A stretch of 60,458 bases of DNA from Eubacteriales bacterium (GTDB lineage Bacteria > Bacillota > Clostridia > Lachnospirales > Lachnospiraceae). The position numbers were made by a program, and so were the translations under genes. Below are positions 23,909 through 32,932 of the stretch, in pieces (the stretch's first letter is position 1; each line of letters starts with the position of its first letter). Location: assembly GCA_030540255.1 (NCBI GenBank), contig JAUNWP010000004.1, positions 1 through 60,458 on the forward strand, written 5' to 3'. The notes under the pieces were generated by a model. The model was not told where the DNA came from. It saw only the letters and a program-made list of their open reading frames with translations, and searched no databases.

Positions 23909-25297
23909 ATGGGCCTTGCGACATTTAAAGGCGGCGTCCATCCCTATGAGGGCAAAGAGCTCAGCGAGAAGTGTGCTATTCAGACTCTTCCTGAGTTCGA
24001 CGGGGAGTACATCTTCCCTATGGTCCAGGGACTTGGTGCTCCTTCAAAGCCGATAGTGGCAGTGGGCGACCACGTACTTGCGGGACAGATGATTGCCGAG
24101 CCGGGCGGATTTATTTCCGCAGCTGTAACATCTTCGGTTTCGGGTACTGTTAAGGCGATTGAGCAGAGACTTATCACCATGGGTATGCTTGCTCAGTCTA
24201 TCGTTATCGAGAGTGACGGTGAGTTCAAGACAGTCGAGGGTGTAGGAGAGGAAAGAGACTACACAAAGCTTTCAAAGGATGAGATCCGCGGCATTGTCAA
24301 GAATGCAGGTATCATCGGTATGGGCGGTGCAGGTTTCCCGACACACGTTAAGCTTGCTCCTAAGAATGACGATGCTATCGATTTCGTTATTGCGAACGGT
24401 TCAGAGTGTGAGCCTATGCTTACCAATGACCACAGACTTATGCTTGAGGAGCCTGAGCGTATCATCGGCGGTATCAAGGTATGTCTCCAGCTTTTCCCGA
24501 ATGCCAAGGGAATCATTGCTATAGAGGAGAACAAGCCTGATGCTATCGCTGTTATGGAGAAGCTTGTTGCCAATGAGGAGCGCATCAGCGTTACCCGCAT
24601 GAAGACAAAGTATCCTGAGGGTGGTGAGCGTCAGCTTATCTTTGCCTGCACAGGAAGATCGATCAATTCTGCTGTACTTCCTGCAGATGCCGGATGTGTA
24701 GTTGATAACGTGGCAACACTTGCTGCTATCTATGATGCAGTTGCAAAGAGCACACCTATCATGCAGAAGGTCATCACTATTTCAGGTGATGCTGTTGCAA
24801 AGCCGGCTAACGTAAAGGTTAGACTCGGTGTGACTTACGGACGTATTGCAGAGGCTGTAGGCGGCTTCAAGACAGAGCCTGCCAAGATCATCTGCGGCGG
24901 ACCTATGATGGGTATGGCACTCTTCAGCACAGATGTTCCTGTAGTTAAGAACTCAGCTGCTCTTCTTGCTTTCCAGCATGATGAGGTAGCCGAGAGCGAG
25001 GCTATTCAGACACATTGTATCAGATGCGGACGTTGTATAGATGCCTGTCCGATATTCCTTACACCTGTTCTCATGGCTAAGGCTGTTGAGGCAAGAGACT
25101 GGGCTAAGCTTGAGGAGCTTAACGGTGCCGAGTGTATCGAGTGCGGAAGCTGCTCTTACATCTGCCCGGCTAAGAGACCTCTTACACAGTACTTCAAGCA
25201 GGGACGTCGTGAGGTTAACGGACTTCGCCGTGCAAGACAGGCAGCAGAAGCAGCTAAGAAGGCTGAGGCCGAGAAGGCAGCAGCAGAGAAGAAATAA
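23909..25297 (+). CDS. rnfC: Rnf complex subunit C (electron transport, NADH side)
   Basis: 462 residues, soluble subunit of the ferredoxin:NAD oxidoreductase. N-terminal region GGVHPYEGKELS, a flavin/NAD-binding part with MGGAGFPTHVK, a SLBB-like part, then two 4Fe-4S motifs, CIRCGRCIDACP and CIECGSCSYICP (about 373-425), ending in an alanine/lysine-rich tail. The start at ATG 23909 follows AAAGGGG by 10 bases; an open frame from 23825 would overlap the promoter. First gene of rnfCDGEAB, the clostridial order. Its codon use is strongly biased, as expected for a highly expressed energy complex. Confidence 0.95.
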   Translation: MGLATFKGGVHPYEGKELSEKCAIQTLPEFDGEYIFPMVQGLGAPSKPIVAVGDHVLAGQMIAEPGGFISAAVTSSVSGTVKAIEQRLITMGMLAQSIVIESDGEFKTVEGVGEERDYTKLSKDEIRGIVKNAGIIGMGGAGFPTHVKLAPKNDDAIDFVIANGSECEPMLTNDHRLMLEEPERIIGGIKVCLQLFPNAKGIIAIEENKPDAIAVMEKLVANEERISVTRMKTKYPEGGERQLIFACTGRSINSAVLPADAGCVVDNVATLAAIYDAVAKSTPIMQKVITISGDAVAKPANVKVRLGVTYGRIAEAVGGFKTEPAKIICGGPMMGMALFSTDVPVVKNSAALLAFQHDEVAESEAIQTHCIRCGRCIDACPIFLTPVLMAKAVEARDWAKLEELNGAECIECGSCSYICPAKRPLTQYFKQGRREVNGLRRARQAAEAAKKAEAEKAAAEKK

Positions 25298-25311
25298 GGA
25301 GGAGAAGAATA

Positions 25312-26271
25312 ATGGAAAATACACAGATCAAGAAAATTCCTAATGTGTCTTCCTCGCCTCATTTCAGAAGCAAGCTTACGACACACGGGGAGATGCTTGA
25401 TGTTATTATCGCAATGATCCCGATCACTCTTTGGGGAGCATATCATTTCGGTTTAAGATCACTCGCAGTTGTTGCTATCACAGTAGCTGCATCGGTACTC
25501 TTCGAGTATTTATATGAGAAGGCTATGCACCTTCCTATCACTATCAACGATCTGTCGGCTGTTGTAACAGGTATGATCCTGGCACTTAACATGCCTCCTC
25601 AGATCCCGTTCTGGGTACCGGTTATCGGTGCTGCTTTCTCAATCATCGTTGTTAAGCAGCTCTACGGCGGACTCGGACAGAACTTCATGAACCCGGCACT
25701 TGCGGGACGTTGCTTCCTTCATATTTCGTTTGCCGGACTTATGACAGATTTCTCTTGTGCAAAGATCGGATATGATGCACTTACAAGTGCCACACCGCTT
25801 GCACAGATCGAGAACGGAACATTCGACGGAACACTGCTTGATCTCTTCCTTGGAAATCATGCCGGAACCATCGGTGAGGTATCTGTACTCTGCCTTCTTA
25901 TAGGTATCGTTTACATGCTCTATAAGAATGTTATCACTATTCAGATACCGGCTTCGTATCTCATCACATTTGCTGTATTCGAGTTCATCGCAGGCGGCTT
26001 CAACCCGACATTCGTGCTTATGCAGCTTATGTCAGGCGGTATCCTCTTCGGTGCATGCTTTATGGCAAATGACTATGTAACAAGCCCTGTTACACACAAG
26101 GGACAGATCCTTTACGGTATATTCCTTGGAATCATGACCGGAGTAATTCGTACATTTGCTCCGTCTGCAGAGGGTGTATCTTACTCAATCCTTCTCGGCA
26201 ACCTGCTTGTTCCGATCTTTGAGCGTTACACCATCCCGACAGCATTCGGAAAGGGAGGCAGCAAGAAGTAA
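25312..26271 (+). CDS. rnfD: Rnf complex subunit D (membrane, covalent FMN)
   Basis: 319 residues with about nine membrane helices. TSATPLAQ (about 163-170) contains the threonine that in RnfD/NqrB proteins carries FMN through a phosphoester bond. It forms part of the ion channel that couples electron flow to sodium or proton export. GGAGG lies shortly before the ATG. The stop codon TAA shares its last base with the rnfG start (TAATG). Confidence 0.95.
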   Translation: MENTQIKKIPNVSSSPHFRSKLTTHGEMLDVIIAMIPITLWGAYHFGLRSLAVVAITVAASVLFEYLYEKAMHLPITINDLSAVVTGMILALNMPPQIPFWVPVIGAAFSIIVVKQLYGGLGQNFMNPALAGRCFLHISFAGLMTDFSCAKIGYDALTSATPLAQIENGTFDGTLLDLFLGNHAGTIGEVSVLCLLIGIVYMLYKNVITIQIPASYLITFAVFEFIAGGFNPTFVLMQLMSGGILFGACFMANDYVTSPVTHKGQILYGIFLGIMTGVIRTFAPSAEGVSYSILLGNLLVPIFERYTIPTAFGKGGSKK

Positions 26272-26894
26272 TGAAGAACACTATAGTAAAAGACGCTGCG
26301 ATCCTCTTTGTTATTACACTTATTGCAGGACTTGCACTCGGTGCCGTTCACGCAATTACACTTGAGCCTATCAACCAGGCAACTATCGCAGCTACAAACA
26401 AGACTTATTCGGAGGTTTATCCGGAGGCTTCGGAGTTCGAGAATACAGACGAGCTTACAGCAGCGGTTGAGCAGGCAAACACAGAGATCGATACCTGGGG
26501 TATCGGCAATAAGGCAGGCAAGCTCAGCATCAACGACGCTATGGTAGCAAAGGATGCTTCGGGCAATGCCGTAGGATACATGATCATCGCTACTTCGGGC
26601 GAAGGTTACGGCGGAGATATCAAGATGACAGTCGGCATTTCAAATGACGGCAAGGTTACAGGTATCGGATTCCTTACTATCAATGAGACTGTAGGTCTCG
26701 GACTTAAGGCTAAGAATCCTGAGTTCAAGGATCAGTTCGTAGGTAAGGATGCTTCGGGCAGCATCGAGGGAGTTAAGACAGGAAATGCAAATGATCAGCA
26801 GTTCAACGCAATAAGCGGTGCTACATTTACATCTACAGCAGTTTCCTATGCTCTTAATGCAGCTCTTCACTTCGTCAACAATTGCATACAGTAA
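26271..26894 (+). CDS. rnfG: Rnf complex subunit G (covalent FMN)
   Basis: 207 residues: one N-terminal membrane helix (about 7-28), then an FMN-binding domain outside the membrane. Motif SGATFTSTAV (about 183-192) holds the threonine that receives FMN; GEGYGGDIKM and GLGLKAKN are typical of the family. It overlaps rnfD by one base. Confidence 0.95.
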   Translation: MKNTIVKDAAILFVITLIAGLALGAVHAITLEPINQATIAATNKTYSEVYPEASEFENTDELTAAVEQANTEIDTWGIGNKAGKLSINDAMVAKDASGNAVGYMIIATSGEGYGGDIKMTVGISNDGKVTGIGFLTINETVGLGLKAKNPEFKDQFVGKDASGSIEGVKTGNANDQQFNAISGATFTSTAVSYALNAALHFVNNCIQ

Positions 26895-26911
26895 GGGGAA
26901 GGAGGAATATC

Positions 26912-27583
26912 ATGAATAAATACGTAGAAAGACTTTATAATGGTATCTGGAAAGAGAATCCGCTCCTGGTCCTCGTACTTGGTACTTGTCCGACACTTGC
27001 TGTCACAACTTCGGCTATCAACGGTGTAGGTATGGGACTCTCAACAACAGCGGTTCTCGTATTCTCAAACGTTATTATAGCAGCGCTCAGAAAGGTCATT
27101 CCGGACAGACTCAGACTTCCGGCAGAGATCGTTATCGTTGCTTCACTCGTTACCGTTGTAGATATGCTTATGCAGGGCTTTACACCTGAGATGTATGAGT
27201 CACTCGGCGTGTATATCCCGCTTATCGTTGTTAACTGTATCATCCTTGGCCGTGCAGAGGCATATGCGATGAAGAACGGTCCTATCATTTCTCTTTTCGA
27301 CGGAATCGGTATGGGACTCGGATTCACTATCGCACTTGTTATCATTGGTGCGGTGAGAGAAGTTATCGGTGCAGGAACAATATTCAATGTACAGGTTATG
27401 CCTGCTGCATACACACCATGCTCACTCTTCATTCTTGCACCGGGTGCATTCCTGGTATATGCAGCTGTAACAGCTCTTCAGAACTATCTCAAGATGCCTA
27501 AGGCACCTAAGGTAGAGAAGAAGGCAGATTGCTGTGTACCGGCTGCTAAGGAGGAGACTCCGGCAGAGACAGAGAATAAGTAA
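26912..27583 (+). CDS. rnfE: Rnf complex subunit E (membrane)
   Basis: 223 residues, six membrane helices with NPLLVLVLGTCPTLAVT and the cysteine-bearing loop INxxC region (VVNCIILGRAEAYA) that in RnfA/E pairs holds a shared 2Fe-2S cluster inside the membrane. A soluble tail with two adjacent cysteines (KKADCCVPAA) and many Glu ends the protein. The start at ATG 26912 follows AAGGAGG; the longer frame from 26882 overlaps rnfG. Confidence 0.94.
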   Translation: MNKYVERLYNGIWKENPLLVLVLGTCPTLAVTTSAINGVGMGLSTTAVLVFSNVIIAALRKVIPDRLRLPAEIVIVASLVTVVDMLMQGFTPEMYESLGVYIPLIVVNCIILGRAEAYAMKNGPIISLFDGIGMGLGFTIALVIIGAVREVIGAGTIFNVQVMPAAYTPCSLFILAPGAFLVYAAVTALQNYLKMPKAPKVEKKADCCVPAAKEETPAETENK

Positions 27584-27597
27584 GGGAGGAGATCAAT

Positions 27598-28173
27598 ATG
27601 GTTAATTTAATAGTAATTGCTATAAGTGCTTGTCTTGTAAGTAACGTCGTATTGAGCCAGTTCCTCGGAATCTGTTCTTTCCTCGGTGTATCTACGGATG
27701 TTAAGACTGCTGCCGGAATGGGCGGAGCCGTAGTATTCGTTATTACTCTTGCTTCTATCGTAGCAAGCCTTATATATGATCATGTACTTGTACCGCTTGA
27801 TCTTGTTTACCTCAAGACTATCGTATTCATTCTTATCATTGCGGCACTCGTTCAGATCGTTGAGATGTTCATGCATAAGTGCATGGTATCACTTTACAAC
27901 GCACTCGGAATCTATCTTCCGCTTATCACAACAAACTGCGCAGTTCTCGGTGTTGCACTTACAAACACTCAGAACAGCTACAACTTCATTGAGTCTGTAG
28001 TTTGCGGTTTTGCAACAGCTATCGGATATCTTATCGCAATCGTATTGCTCGCAGGTATTCGTGAGCATATTGCAGGCGGAAATGTTCCTAAGAGCTTCCA
28101 GGGAGTTCCGATCGTAATCGTTACGGCTGCTCTCATGTCAATTGCATTCTTCGGATTCTCCGGAGTAATTTAA
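27598..28173 (+). CDS. rnfA: Rnf complex subunit A (membrane)
   Basis: 191 residues, six membrane helices, homologous to RnfE in inverted orientation. VVLSQFLGICSFLGVS and LPLITTNCAVLGVAL carry the two cysteines that, with the RnfE pair, are expected to bind the intramembrane 2Fe-2S centre. GGGAGG before the ATG. 14 bases separate it from rnfE. Confidence 0.95.
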   Translation: MVNLIVIAISACLVSNVVLSQFLGICSFLGVSTDVKTAAGMGGAVVFVITLASIVASLIYDHVLVPLDLVYLKTIVFILIIAALVQIVEMFMHKCMVSLYNALGIYLPLITTNCAVLGVALTNTQNSYNFIESVVCGFATAIGYLIAIVLLAGIREHIAGGNVPKSFQGVPIVIVTAALMSIAFFGFSGVI

Positions 28174-28186
28174 TAGGAGGGTCGGG

Positions 28187-28987
28187 ATGAATCCAATTAT
28201 TATCGCTGCTGCAGTTGTTGCAGTAACAGGTATTATCGTAGGTATCGGACTCGGCGTCTTCGGTGAGAAGTTCAAGGTTGAGATCGATGAGAGAGAAGCT
28301 GCCATCCGTGAGGCTCTTCCGGGCAACAACTGCGGTGGTTGCGGATATCCGGGATGTGACGGATGTGCTAAGGCTATCAATGAAGGCGAAGCTCCGGTCA
28401 ATGCTTGTCCTGTAGGACAGAAGCCTTGCTGGGATGCTATCGGCGCTATCATGGGCGTTGAGGCAGGCAGTGCCGACAAGAAGGTTGCATTTGTTAAGTG
28501 CTCGGGTACTTGCGCAGATGCTCCTAAGAGATATAACTATACAGGTCCGGATGATTGTAACAACATGGGTCCGGTTCCTGGTTCGGGAGACAAGGCATGC
28601 AGCTATGGCTGTCTTGGACATGGATCATGTGTTAAGGCTTGTAAGTTCGATGCAATGCATATCGTAGACGGAATCGCTGTTGTTGATGAGTCTAAGTGTA
28701 CTGCATGTCAGGCATGTATCAAGGTTTGTCCGCGTAAGCTTATTGAGCTTGTACCGGCTAAGGCTAAGTACAGAGTCAATTGTGCCAACAAGGATAAGGG
28801 CAAGGCTGTTATGGATGTATGCAAGGTCGGTTGTATCGGCTGCACACTTTGCGTAAAGAACTGCCCGAAGGAAGCTATCCACATGGATGGTGACGTAGCT
28901 GTTATCGATTATGATAAGTGCGTAGGCTGCGGTATCTGCGCTTCCAAGTGCCCGAAGAAGATCATTCACATGTTTAAGCAGGCTTGA
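28187..28987 (+). CDS. rnfB: Rnf complex subunit B (ferredoxin side)
   Basis: 266 residues. One N-terminal membrane helix (3-25), then Cys49, Cys52, Cys57 and Cys74 binding the first 4Fe-4S cluster. A ferredoxin-like part follows with CSYGCLGHGSC, CTACQACIKVCP, CIGCTLCVKNCP and CVGCGICASKCP, enough for several more 4Fe-4S clusters. It takes electrons from reduced ferredoxin. The terminator at 29008 closes the operon. Confidence 0.95.
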   Translation: MNPIIIAAAVVAVTGIIVGIGLGVFGEKFKVEIDEREAAIREALPGNNCGGCGYPGCDGCAKAINEGEAPVNACPVGQKPCWDAIGAIMGVEAGSADKKVAFVKCSGTCADAPKRYNYTGPDDCNNMGPVPGSGDKACSYGCLGHGSCVKACKFDAMHIVDGIAVVDESKCTACQACIKVCPRKLIELVPAKAKYRVNCANKDKGKAVMDVCKVGCIGCTLCVKNCPKEAIHMDGDVAVIDYDKCVGCGICASKCPKKIIHMFKQA

Positions 28988-29007
28988 TTGATTATTCAAA
29001 ACTTATG

Positions 29008-29042
29008 AAAGGAGTCGTCTCTTTTGAGGCGGCTCCTTTTAA
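29008..29042 (+). terminator. Terminator of the rnf operon
   Basis: AGGAGTCGTCTC pairs with GAGGCGGCTCCT around TTTT, followed by a T run. The AAAGGAG inside the stem looks like a ribosome binding site, but no start codon follows. Confidence 0.85.
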
Positions 29043-29064
29043 TTTGTTAAATACAAAACTATCC

Positions 29065-29094
29065 TTGATACAGTTTGTTGCGCTGTGTTATAAT
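29065..29094 (+). promoter_or_regulatory. Sigma-A promoter of the radical SAM gene
   Basis: TTGATA (29065-29070), an 18-base spacer and TATAAT (29089-29094), 59 bases before the TTG start. Confidence 0.65.
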
Positions 29095-29152
29095 CAGCAA
29101 GTGTGTTTATAATAAGATACACATATTTACTAAAATATACGAGGAAAATAAA

Positions 29153-30049
29153 TTGGCACAATATCCATACAAGACAAGAGAAGGCGGAGCTACAGTTACG
29201 ATCTTTGTTCCGTATGACTGCAATAACCATTGCCCGTTCTGCATCAATAAGCAGGAATATGCAGATATGAGCGGCTTCAGCCTTGAGAAGATCTGTGAGA
29301 GCATCCGTACTATGGATTCGATCACACCTAAGTGTGATTTTGTATTCACAGGCGGAGAGCCTATGGCTAATCTTGAGTCACTCCAGATCATGCTTGACTG
29401 CATCCCGACAACACACAGAGTATTTATCAATACGACCTTCCCGGTTATGAATGATTACACTGCAGAGGAGATGCTTGCATTTACAGAGAAGAACAAGGAC
29501 AAAATCACCTGCTTCAACATTTCCAGACATATGCAGAAGTATGTTGAGGAGTCACCTGATGAGATAATTGCCAAGATCGCTACTCCAAAGCGTGTTAACT
29601 GCGTATTGTATAAGCATTATCCGACTGATAAGCTTCCGGCTTATGCTGATCGTTTCGGTGAGTACAAGATTCCTATACAGTTCCGTTTCGATTATACCGA
29701 GACTACTCCGGACAATCTCTATGAGGAGGCTAACGATCATATACTCAAGGATCTTAAGCATTACTTCACATATAAGGGACTTGACGGAAGCCGTATGCGC
29801 TGCGGATACCATTTTGAGCACAACGGTAATCACCTTACCTATCACAAGACACTTCCTTACTCGACTATCATCGAGAAGGGAGATGACGGTGTTACCTATG
29901 CTATCCTCTATGATATCCTTATCAAGCAGACAGGTAAGATCGTTTCGGACTGGACAGATGATCAGCCGGTACTTGATCTTGATGCATACAGGAAGGTTGT
30001 CTTCGAGCCTAACGATCAGGTAGTTCGCGAGGGCGTGGTCGATTTCTGA
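29153..30049 (+). CDS. Radical SAM protein of unknown function
   Basis: 298 residues. CNNHCPFC (about 22-29) is the CxxxCxxC cluster motif, and FTGGEPMANLESLQIM is the following SAM-binding GGE motif. There is no second cysteine-rich SPASM or ferredoxin domain; the C-terminal half (YHFEHNGNHLTYHKTL) is not recognised. The start TTG at 29153 was chosen because GAGGA lies 7 bases upstream and the open frame before it contains no better site; ATG 29075 would begin upstream of the -10 element. It stands alone between its own promoter and terminator, next to rnf, which could supply electrons, though nothing proves a link. Confidence 0.75.
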   Translation: MAQYPYKTREGGATVTIFVPYDCNNHCPFCINKQEYADMSGFSLEKICESIRTMDSITPKCDFVFTGGEPMANLESLQIMLDCIPTTHRVFINTTFPVMNDYTAEEMLAFTEKNKDKITCFNISRHMQKYVEESPDEIIAKIATPKRVNCVLYKHYPTDKLPAYADRFGEYKIPIQFRFDYTETTPDNLYEEANDHILKDLKHYFTYKGLDGSRMRCGYHFEHNGNHLTYHKTLPYSTIIEKGDDGVTYAILYDILIKQTGKIVSDWTDDQPVLDLDAYRKVVFEPNDQVVREGVVDF

Positions 30050-30080
30050 TCATAAGATCGGACAATTTAAAAGTAAATTT

Positions 30081-30121
30081 AAAGCTCTCCTTACTGTAAT
30101 ACGGTAGGGAGAGCTTTTTAA
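30081..30121. terminator. Bidirectional terminator after the radical SAM gene
   Basis: AAAGCTCTCCTTAC pairs with GTAGGGAGAGCTTTTT. A and T runs on opposite sides allow use by the converging minus-strand gene as well. Confidence 0.85.
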
Positions 30122-30181
30122 AATTGTCTGTTTTTTCAGAAACAAAAGTATTGATCCGAATAAATTTTCAGAAACGATCCT

Positions 30182-30703
30182 TTAAAAGTTAATTGTTTTT
30201 ATATTTTCGGCATCCGATGTGGGATCCGACGCGGTATCCGAGGCTTTATTTGGAACTTCTTCGACAATATCACCTGAGGTGCTTAAGGGAGTGGTATGAG
30301 TCTCTCTGTCCTTTTGTGAAATAAAGAGAAACTTTCTGATCGCAAAGAGCAGAGCGATACCTGCAATGCCGACGAAAAGTTCGGTCGGAGGCATTTTCTC
30401 AAGGATTATCTCTCTTGTCGCCGCAAGTGTAAGTATCTCGACTATGGTGTCCAATGACTGGTGAAGCAATACATGGATAAGCTCGGCGGCAATTATGATG
30501 TTGATTATATATTCCAAAAATGTAATAAGGCTCTTGGACTCAACATCAAAGCATCTTGTAAGCTGCTGAGGGAGACTGAATAAGGTGATAACTATGGCAG
30601 CTACTATGGTAACGGATATGATGCAGTGAAGCGCATCAAGTACCTTATACATGATGTTTCTGAATTCTTTAAAAATAACCGGTGTTTTCTGTTGCCTGTT
30701 CAT
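30182..30703 (-). CDS. Small membrane protein, PsiE-like
   Basis: 173 residues with about four membrane helices (near 25-45, 60-80, 85-95 and 108-128). The pattern AELIHVLLHQSLDTIVEIL, then an R-E-I-I-L loop and a last helix ending AIRKFLF, resembles the phosphate-starvation-inducible PsiE family; the match is by eye only. The last 40 residues are soluble and acidic (Asp/Ser/Thr-rich). GGAGG lies before the ATG. It is divergent from prmA, with no operon partner and unknown function. Confidence 0.6.
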   Translation of the reverse strand: MNRQQKTPVIFKEFRNIMYKVLDALHCIISVTIVAAIVITLFSLPQQLTRCFDVESKSLITFLEYIINIIIAAELIHVLLHQSLDTIVEILTLAATREIILEKMPPTELFVGIAGIALLFAIRKFLFISQKDRETHTTPLSTSGDIVEEVPNKASDTASDPTSDAENIKTINF

Positions 30704-30824
30704 CGGCCCTCCTTGATTAAGTGAAAAACATTATGTTAAACTAATGACAATATAGTAACATAAATACAGCGTTGATAGAATTACTTAATTTAATACTTTA
30801 AAGGGTTTTACGGAGAACAGGATC

Positions 30825-31910
30825 ATGAAGTGGAAAAAATATACTATACACACGACTACTGAGGCGGAGGATATAGTAAGCCTCATGCTTAACGAAAACG
30901 GGGTCGAGGGAGTGCAGATAGAGGATAATGTGCCTCTTTCCGATGCGGATACAAAAGGCATGTTTATAGATATACTGCCGGAGCTTCCCGCAGATGACGG
31001 AAGCTCAAGACTCAGCTTCTTTTTAAGACTTGAGGATGATGAACATAAGGCAGACTCAGCACCGGCAAACGATACTGCCGATGCTTCCGAGGATCGTTCA
31101 TATTCAATAGACGACAAGATCTGGAGCGAAGCCGATATAAATAAACTGCTTGAGACCGTCAGAAACGAACTTGACGAAATGCGCAGCTATGTAGATATAG
31201 GAGAAGGCCGCATAGAAGAGGGAGTTACCGAGGATACGGACTGGAGAGATAACTGGAAGCAGTTCTTCAAGCCTATATTGATCGACAAATTCCTTATCAA
31301 ACCGAGCTGGGAAGAAATACCGGATGAGCATAAGGCTGAAATTGAGAGCGGAGAGCTTAAGCTTATTGAGATAGATCCGGGCACCGCATTCGGAACGGGT
31401 TCCCATGAGACCACACAGCTTTGCCTTGCAGCCTTAGACAACTATATCCAGCCGGGAGATAAGGTACTCGACATAGGAACAGGAAGCGGTATATTGGGAA
31501 TTGCCGCATTAAAATGCGGAGCCGACAAGGTAATGGCAACAGAGCTTGACGAGATGTGCGAATCCTCAATACTTGATAATATCTCTTACAACGATATGGG
31601 CGAGGACAGCTTTAAGCTTGTTATAGGCAATGTTATCGGAGATGAGGAGATAATCTCTGCAGTTAAGGCGGAAGCACCGCAGGGTTATGATGTAGTTATC
31701 GCCAATATACTTGCTCCTGTTATCGCTATGCTTGCGGGCGAGGGAAATGTTGACGCACTTATACGTAAGGACGGCATCTTTATTACTTCGGGAATCATAG
31801 ATACAAGAATGGAAGAAGTTAAGGCGGCATTTGAGGCAAATCCAAACTGGAAGATCGAAGAGATCAATACACGAGGAGAGTGGGTAGGCATCATAGCGAG
31901 ACGTATCTGA
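30825..31910 (+). CDS. prmA: Ribosomal protein L11 methyltransferase
   Basis: 361 residues, longer than the usual 300-310. The N-terminal L11-recognition part contains an acidic, alanine-rich insertion (about 66-90). The SAM-binding domain has VLDIGTGSGILGIAAL (about 212-227) and the catalytic-region motif DVVIANILAPVI. It trimethylates lysines and the N-terminus of L11 in the large subunit. It is followed after one base by nnrD, so the pair is one transcript. Confidence 0.92.
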   Translation: MKWKKYTIHTTTEAEDIVSLMLNENGVEGVQIEDNVPLSDADTKGMFIDILPELPADDGSSRLSFFLRLEDDEHKADSAPANDTADASEDRSYSIDDKIWSEADINKLLETVRNELDEMRSYVDIGEGRIEEGVTEDTDWRDNWKQFFKPILIDKFLIKPSWEEIPDEHKAEIESGELKLIEIDPGTAFGTGSHETTQLCLAALDNYIQPGDKVLDIGTGSGILGIAALKCGADKVMATELDEMCESSILDNISYNDMGEDSFKLVIGNVIGDEEIISAVKAEAPQGYDVVIANILAPVIAMLAGEGNVDALIRKDGIFITSGIIDTRMEEVKAAFEANPNWKIEEINTRGEWVGIIARRI

Positions 31911-31911
31911 T

Positions 31912-32853
31912 ATGGACATAGAGCTTAGTGAGACAATAAATAAAAATGCTGCAGCTCTCGGTGAGAGAGATAAGTATGCCAATAAGGGGACATACGGCAA
32001 GCTGCTTGTTATAGGCGGAAGCTGCGGTATGTCCGGGGCGGCTTATCTTTGCTCGCTTGCTGCTTTCAGGACAGGCATAGGCATGGTCAAGGTGTTCGGA
32101 CCGGAGTGTAATCGTGTCATCCTACAGAGCTCTCTGCCGGAAGCCATGTATAAGAGTATGGAGCTTTCCGACGGAAGTATCGACAATGCTGCACTTAAGG
32201 AGTCTGTAGACTGGGCGGATCATATTGTTGTCGGTCCGGGCTTATCTAAGGGCACCGAAGCTGTGGAACTCATGCGTGTACTGGGGAGTGACGATATGGC
32301 GGAAGCACTATCGTCAAAAAGGATGCTCCTGTATGATGCGGATGCTTTGAACATCATCTCAATGTTTATAAACAGCAGCGGACATGAAGCCGATGTTGAT
32401 AACTGCGGCAGGAAACTGCTTTCTGCATCCGAATATATTGTCATTACACCGCATATAGGCGAGATGGCGAGGCTTACCGGGCTTGAGATAGCTTATATCA
32501 AGGTTCATCAGAAGGAAGTTGCCAAAGCTTTTGCAGATAAGTACGGAGTAAATGTCGTGCTTAAGGATGCCGTAACGGCTGTCGCACTTAGGGAGAAGAC
32601 CGGCAAAGCGATGCTTATAGACAGCGGCTGCGGAGCCATGGCAAAAGCCGGTAGCGGTGACGTGCTTTGCGGCTTTATATCGGGCATCTCTGCGGTATTG
32701 GGAGATAAGCTTAATGACAGTATACCGACAGCTGTTTTTTTACACGGCAGAGCAGGCTGTATAGCCTCAGATACGGTGGGCTGTCACAGTGTACTTGCGG
32801 AAGATATAGCAAATTCAGCGGGGAAAGCAATATTATCTTGCATAAAGCAATAA
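31912..32853 (+). CDS. nnrD: ADP-dependent NAD(P)H-hydrate dehydratase
   Basis: 313 residues, ribokinase-like fold. Motifs YGKLLVIGGSCGMSGAA, VVGPGLSKG, ITPHIGEMARLTG and AGSGDVLCGFISG are those of the NnrD/YjeF C-terminal domain, which repairs hydrated NADH and NADPH using ADP. The epimerase domain (NnrE), often fused in front, is absent here; a separate gene elsewhere would be expected. No clear ribosome binding site; translation is probably coupled to prmA. Confidence 0.92.
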   Translation: MDIELSETINKNAAALGERDKYANKGTYGKLLVIGGSCGMSGAAYLCSLAAFRTGIGMVKVFGPECNRVILQSSLPEAMYKSMELSDGSIDNAALKESVDWADHIVVGPGLSKGTEAVELMRVLGSDDMAEALSSKRMLLYDADALNIISMFINSSGHEADVDNCGRKLLSASEYIVITPHIGEMARLTGLEIAYIKVHQKEVAKAFADKYGVNVVLKDAVTAVALREKTGKAMLIDSGCGAMAKAGSGDVLCGFISGISAVLGDKLNDSIPTAVFLHGRAGCIASDTVGCHSVLAEDIANSAGKAILSCIKQ

Positions 32854-32866
32854 ATAGTTTTATACT
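32838..32866 (+). promoter_or_regulatory. Sigma-A promoter of serC
   Basis: TTGCAT (32838-32843, inside the end of nnrD), a 17-base spacer and TATACT (32861-32866). Downstream, GCTATA and TATAGC (near 32873 and 32902) form an inverted repeat that could be an operator. Confidence 0.55.
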
Positions 32867-32932
32867 TTAATGCTATAACGTAAAAAAATATTAAATTTTG
32901 TATAGCAATATGTACAAAAAGAAAGGAAGAAA

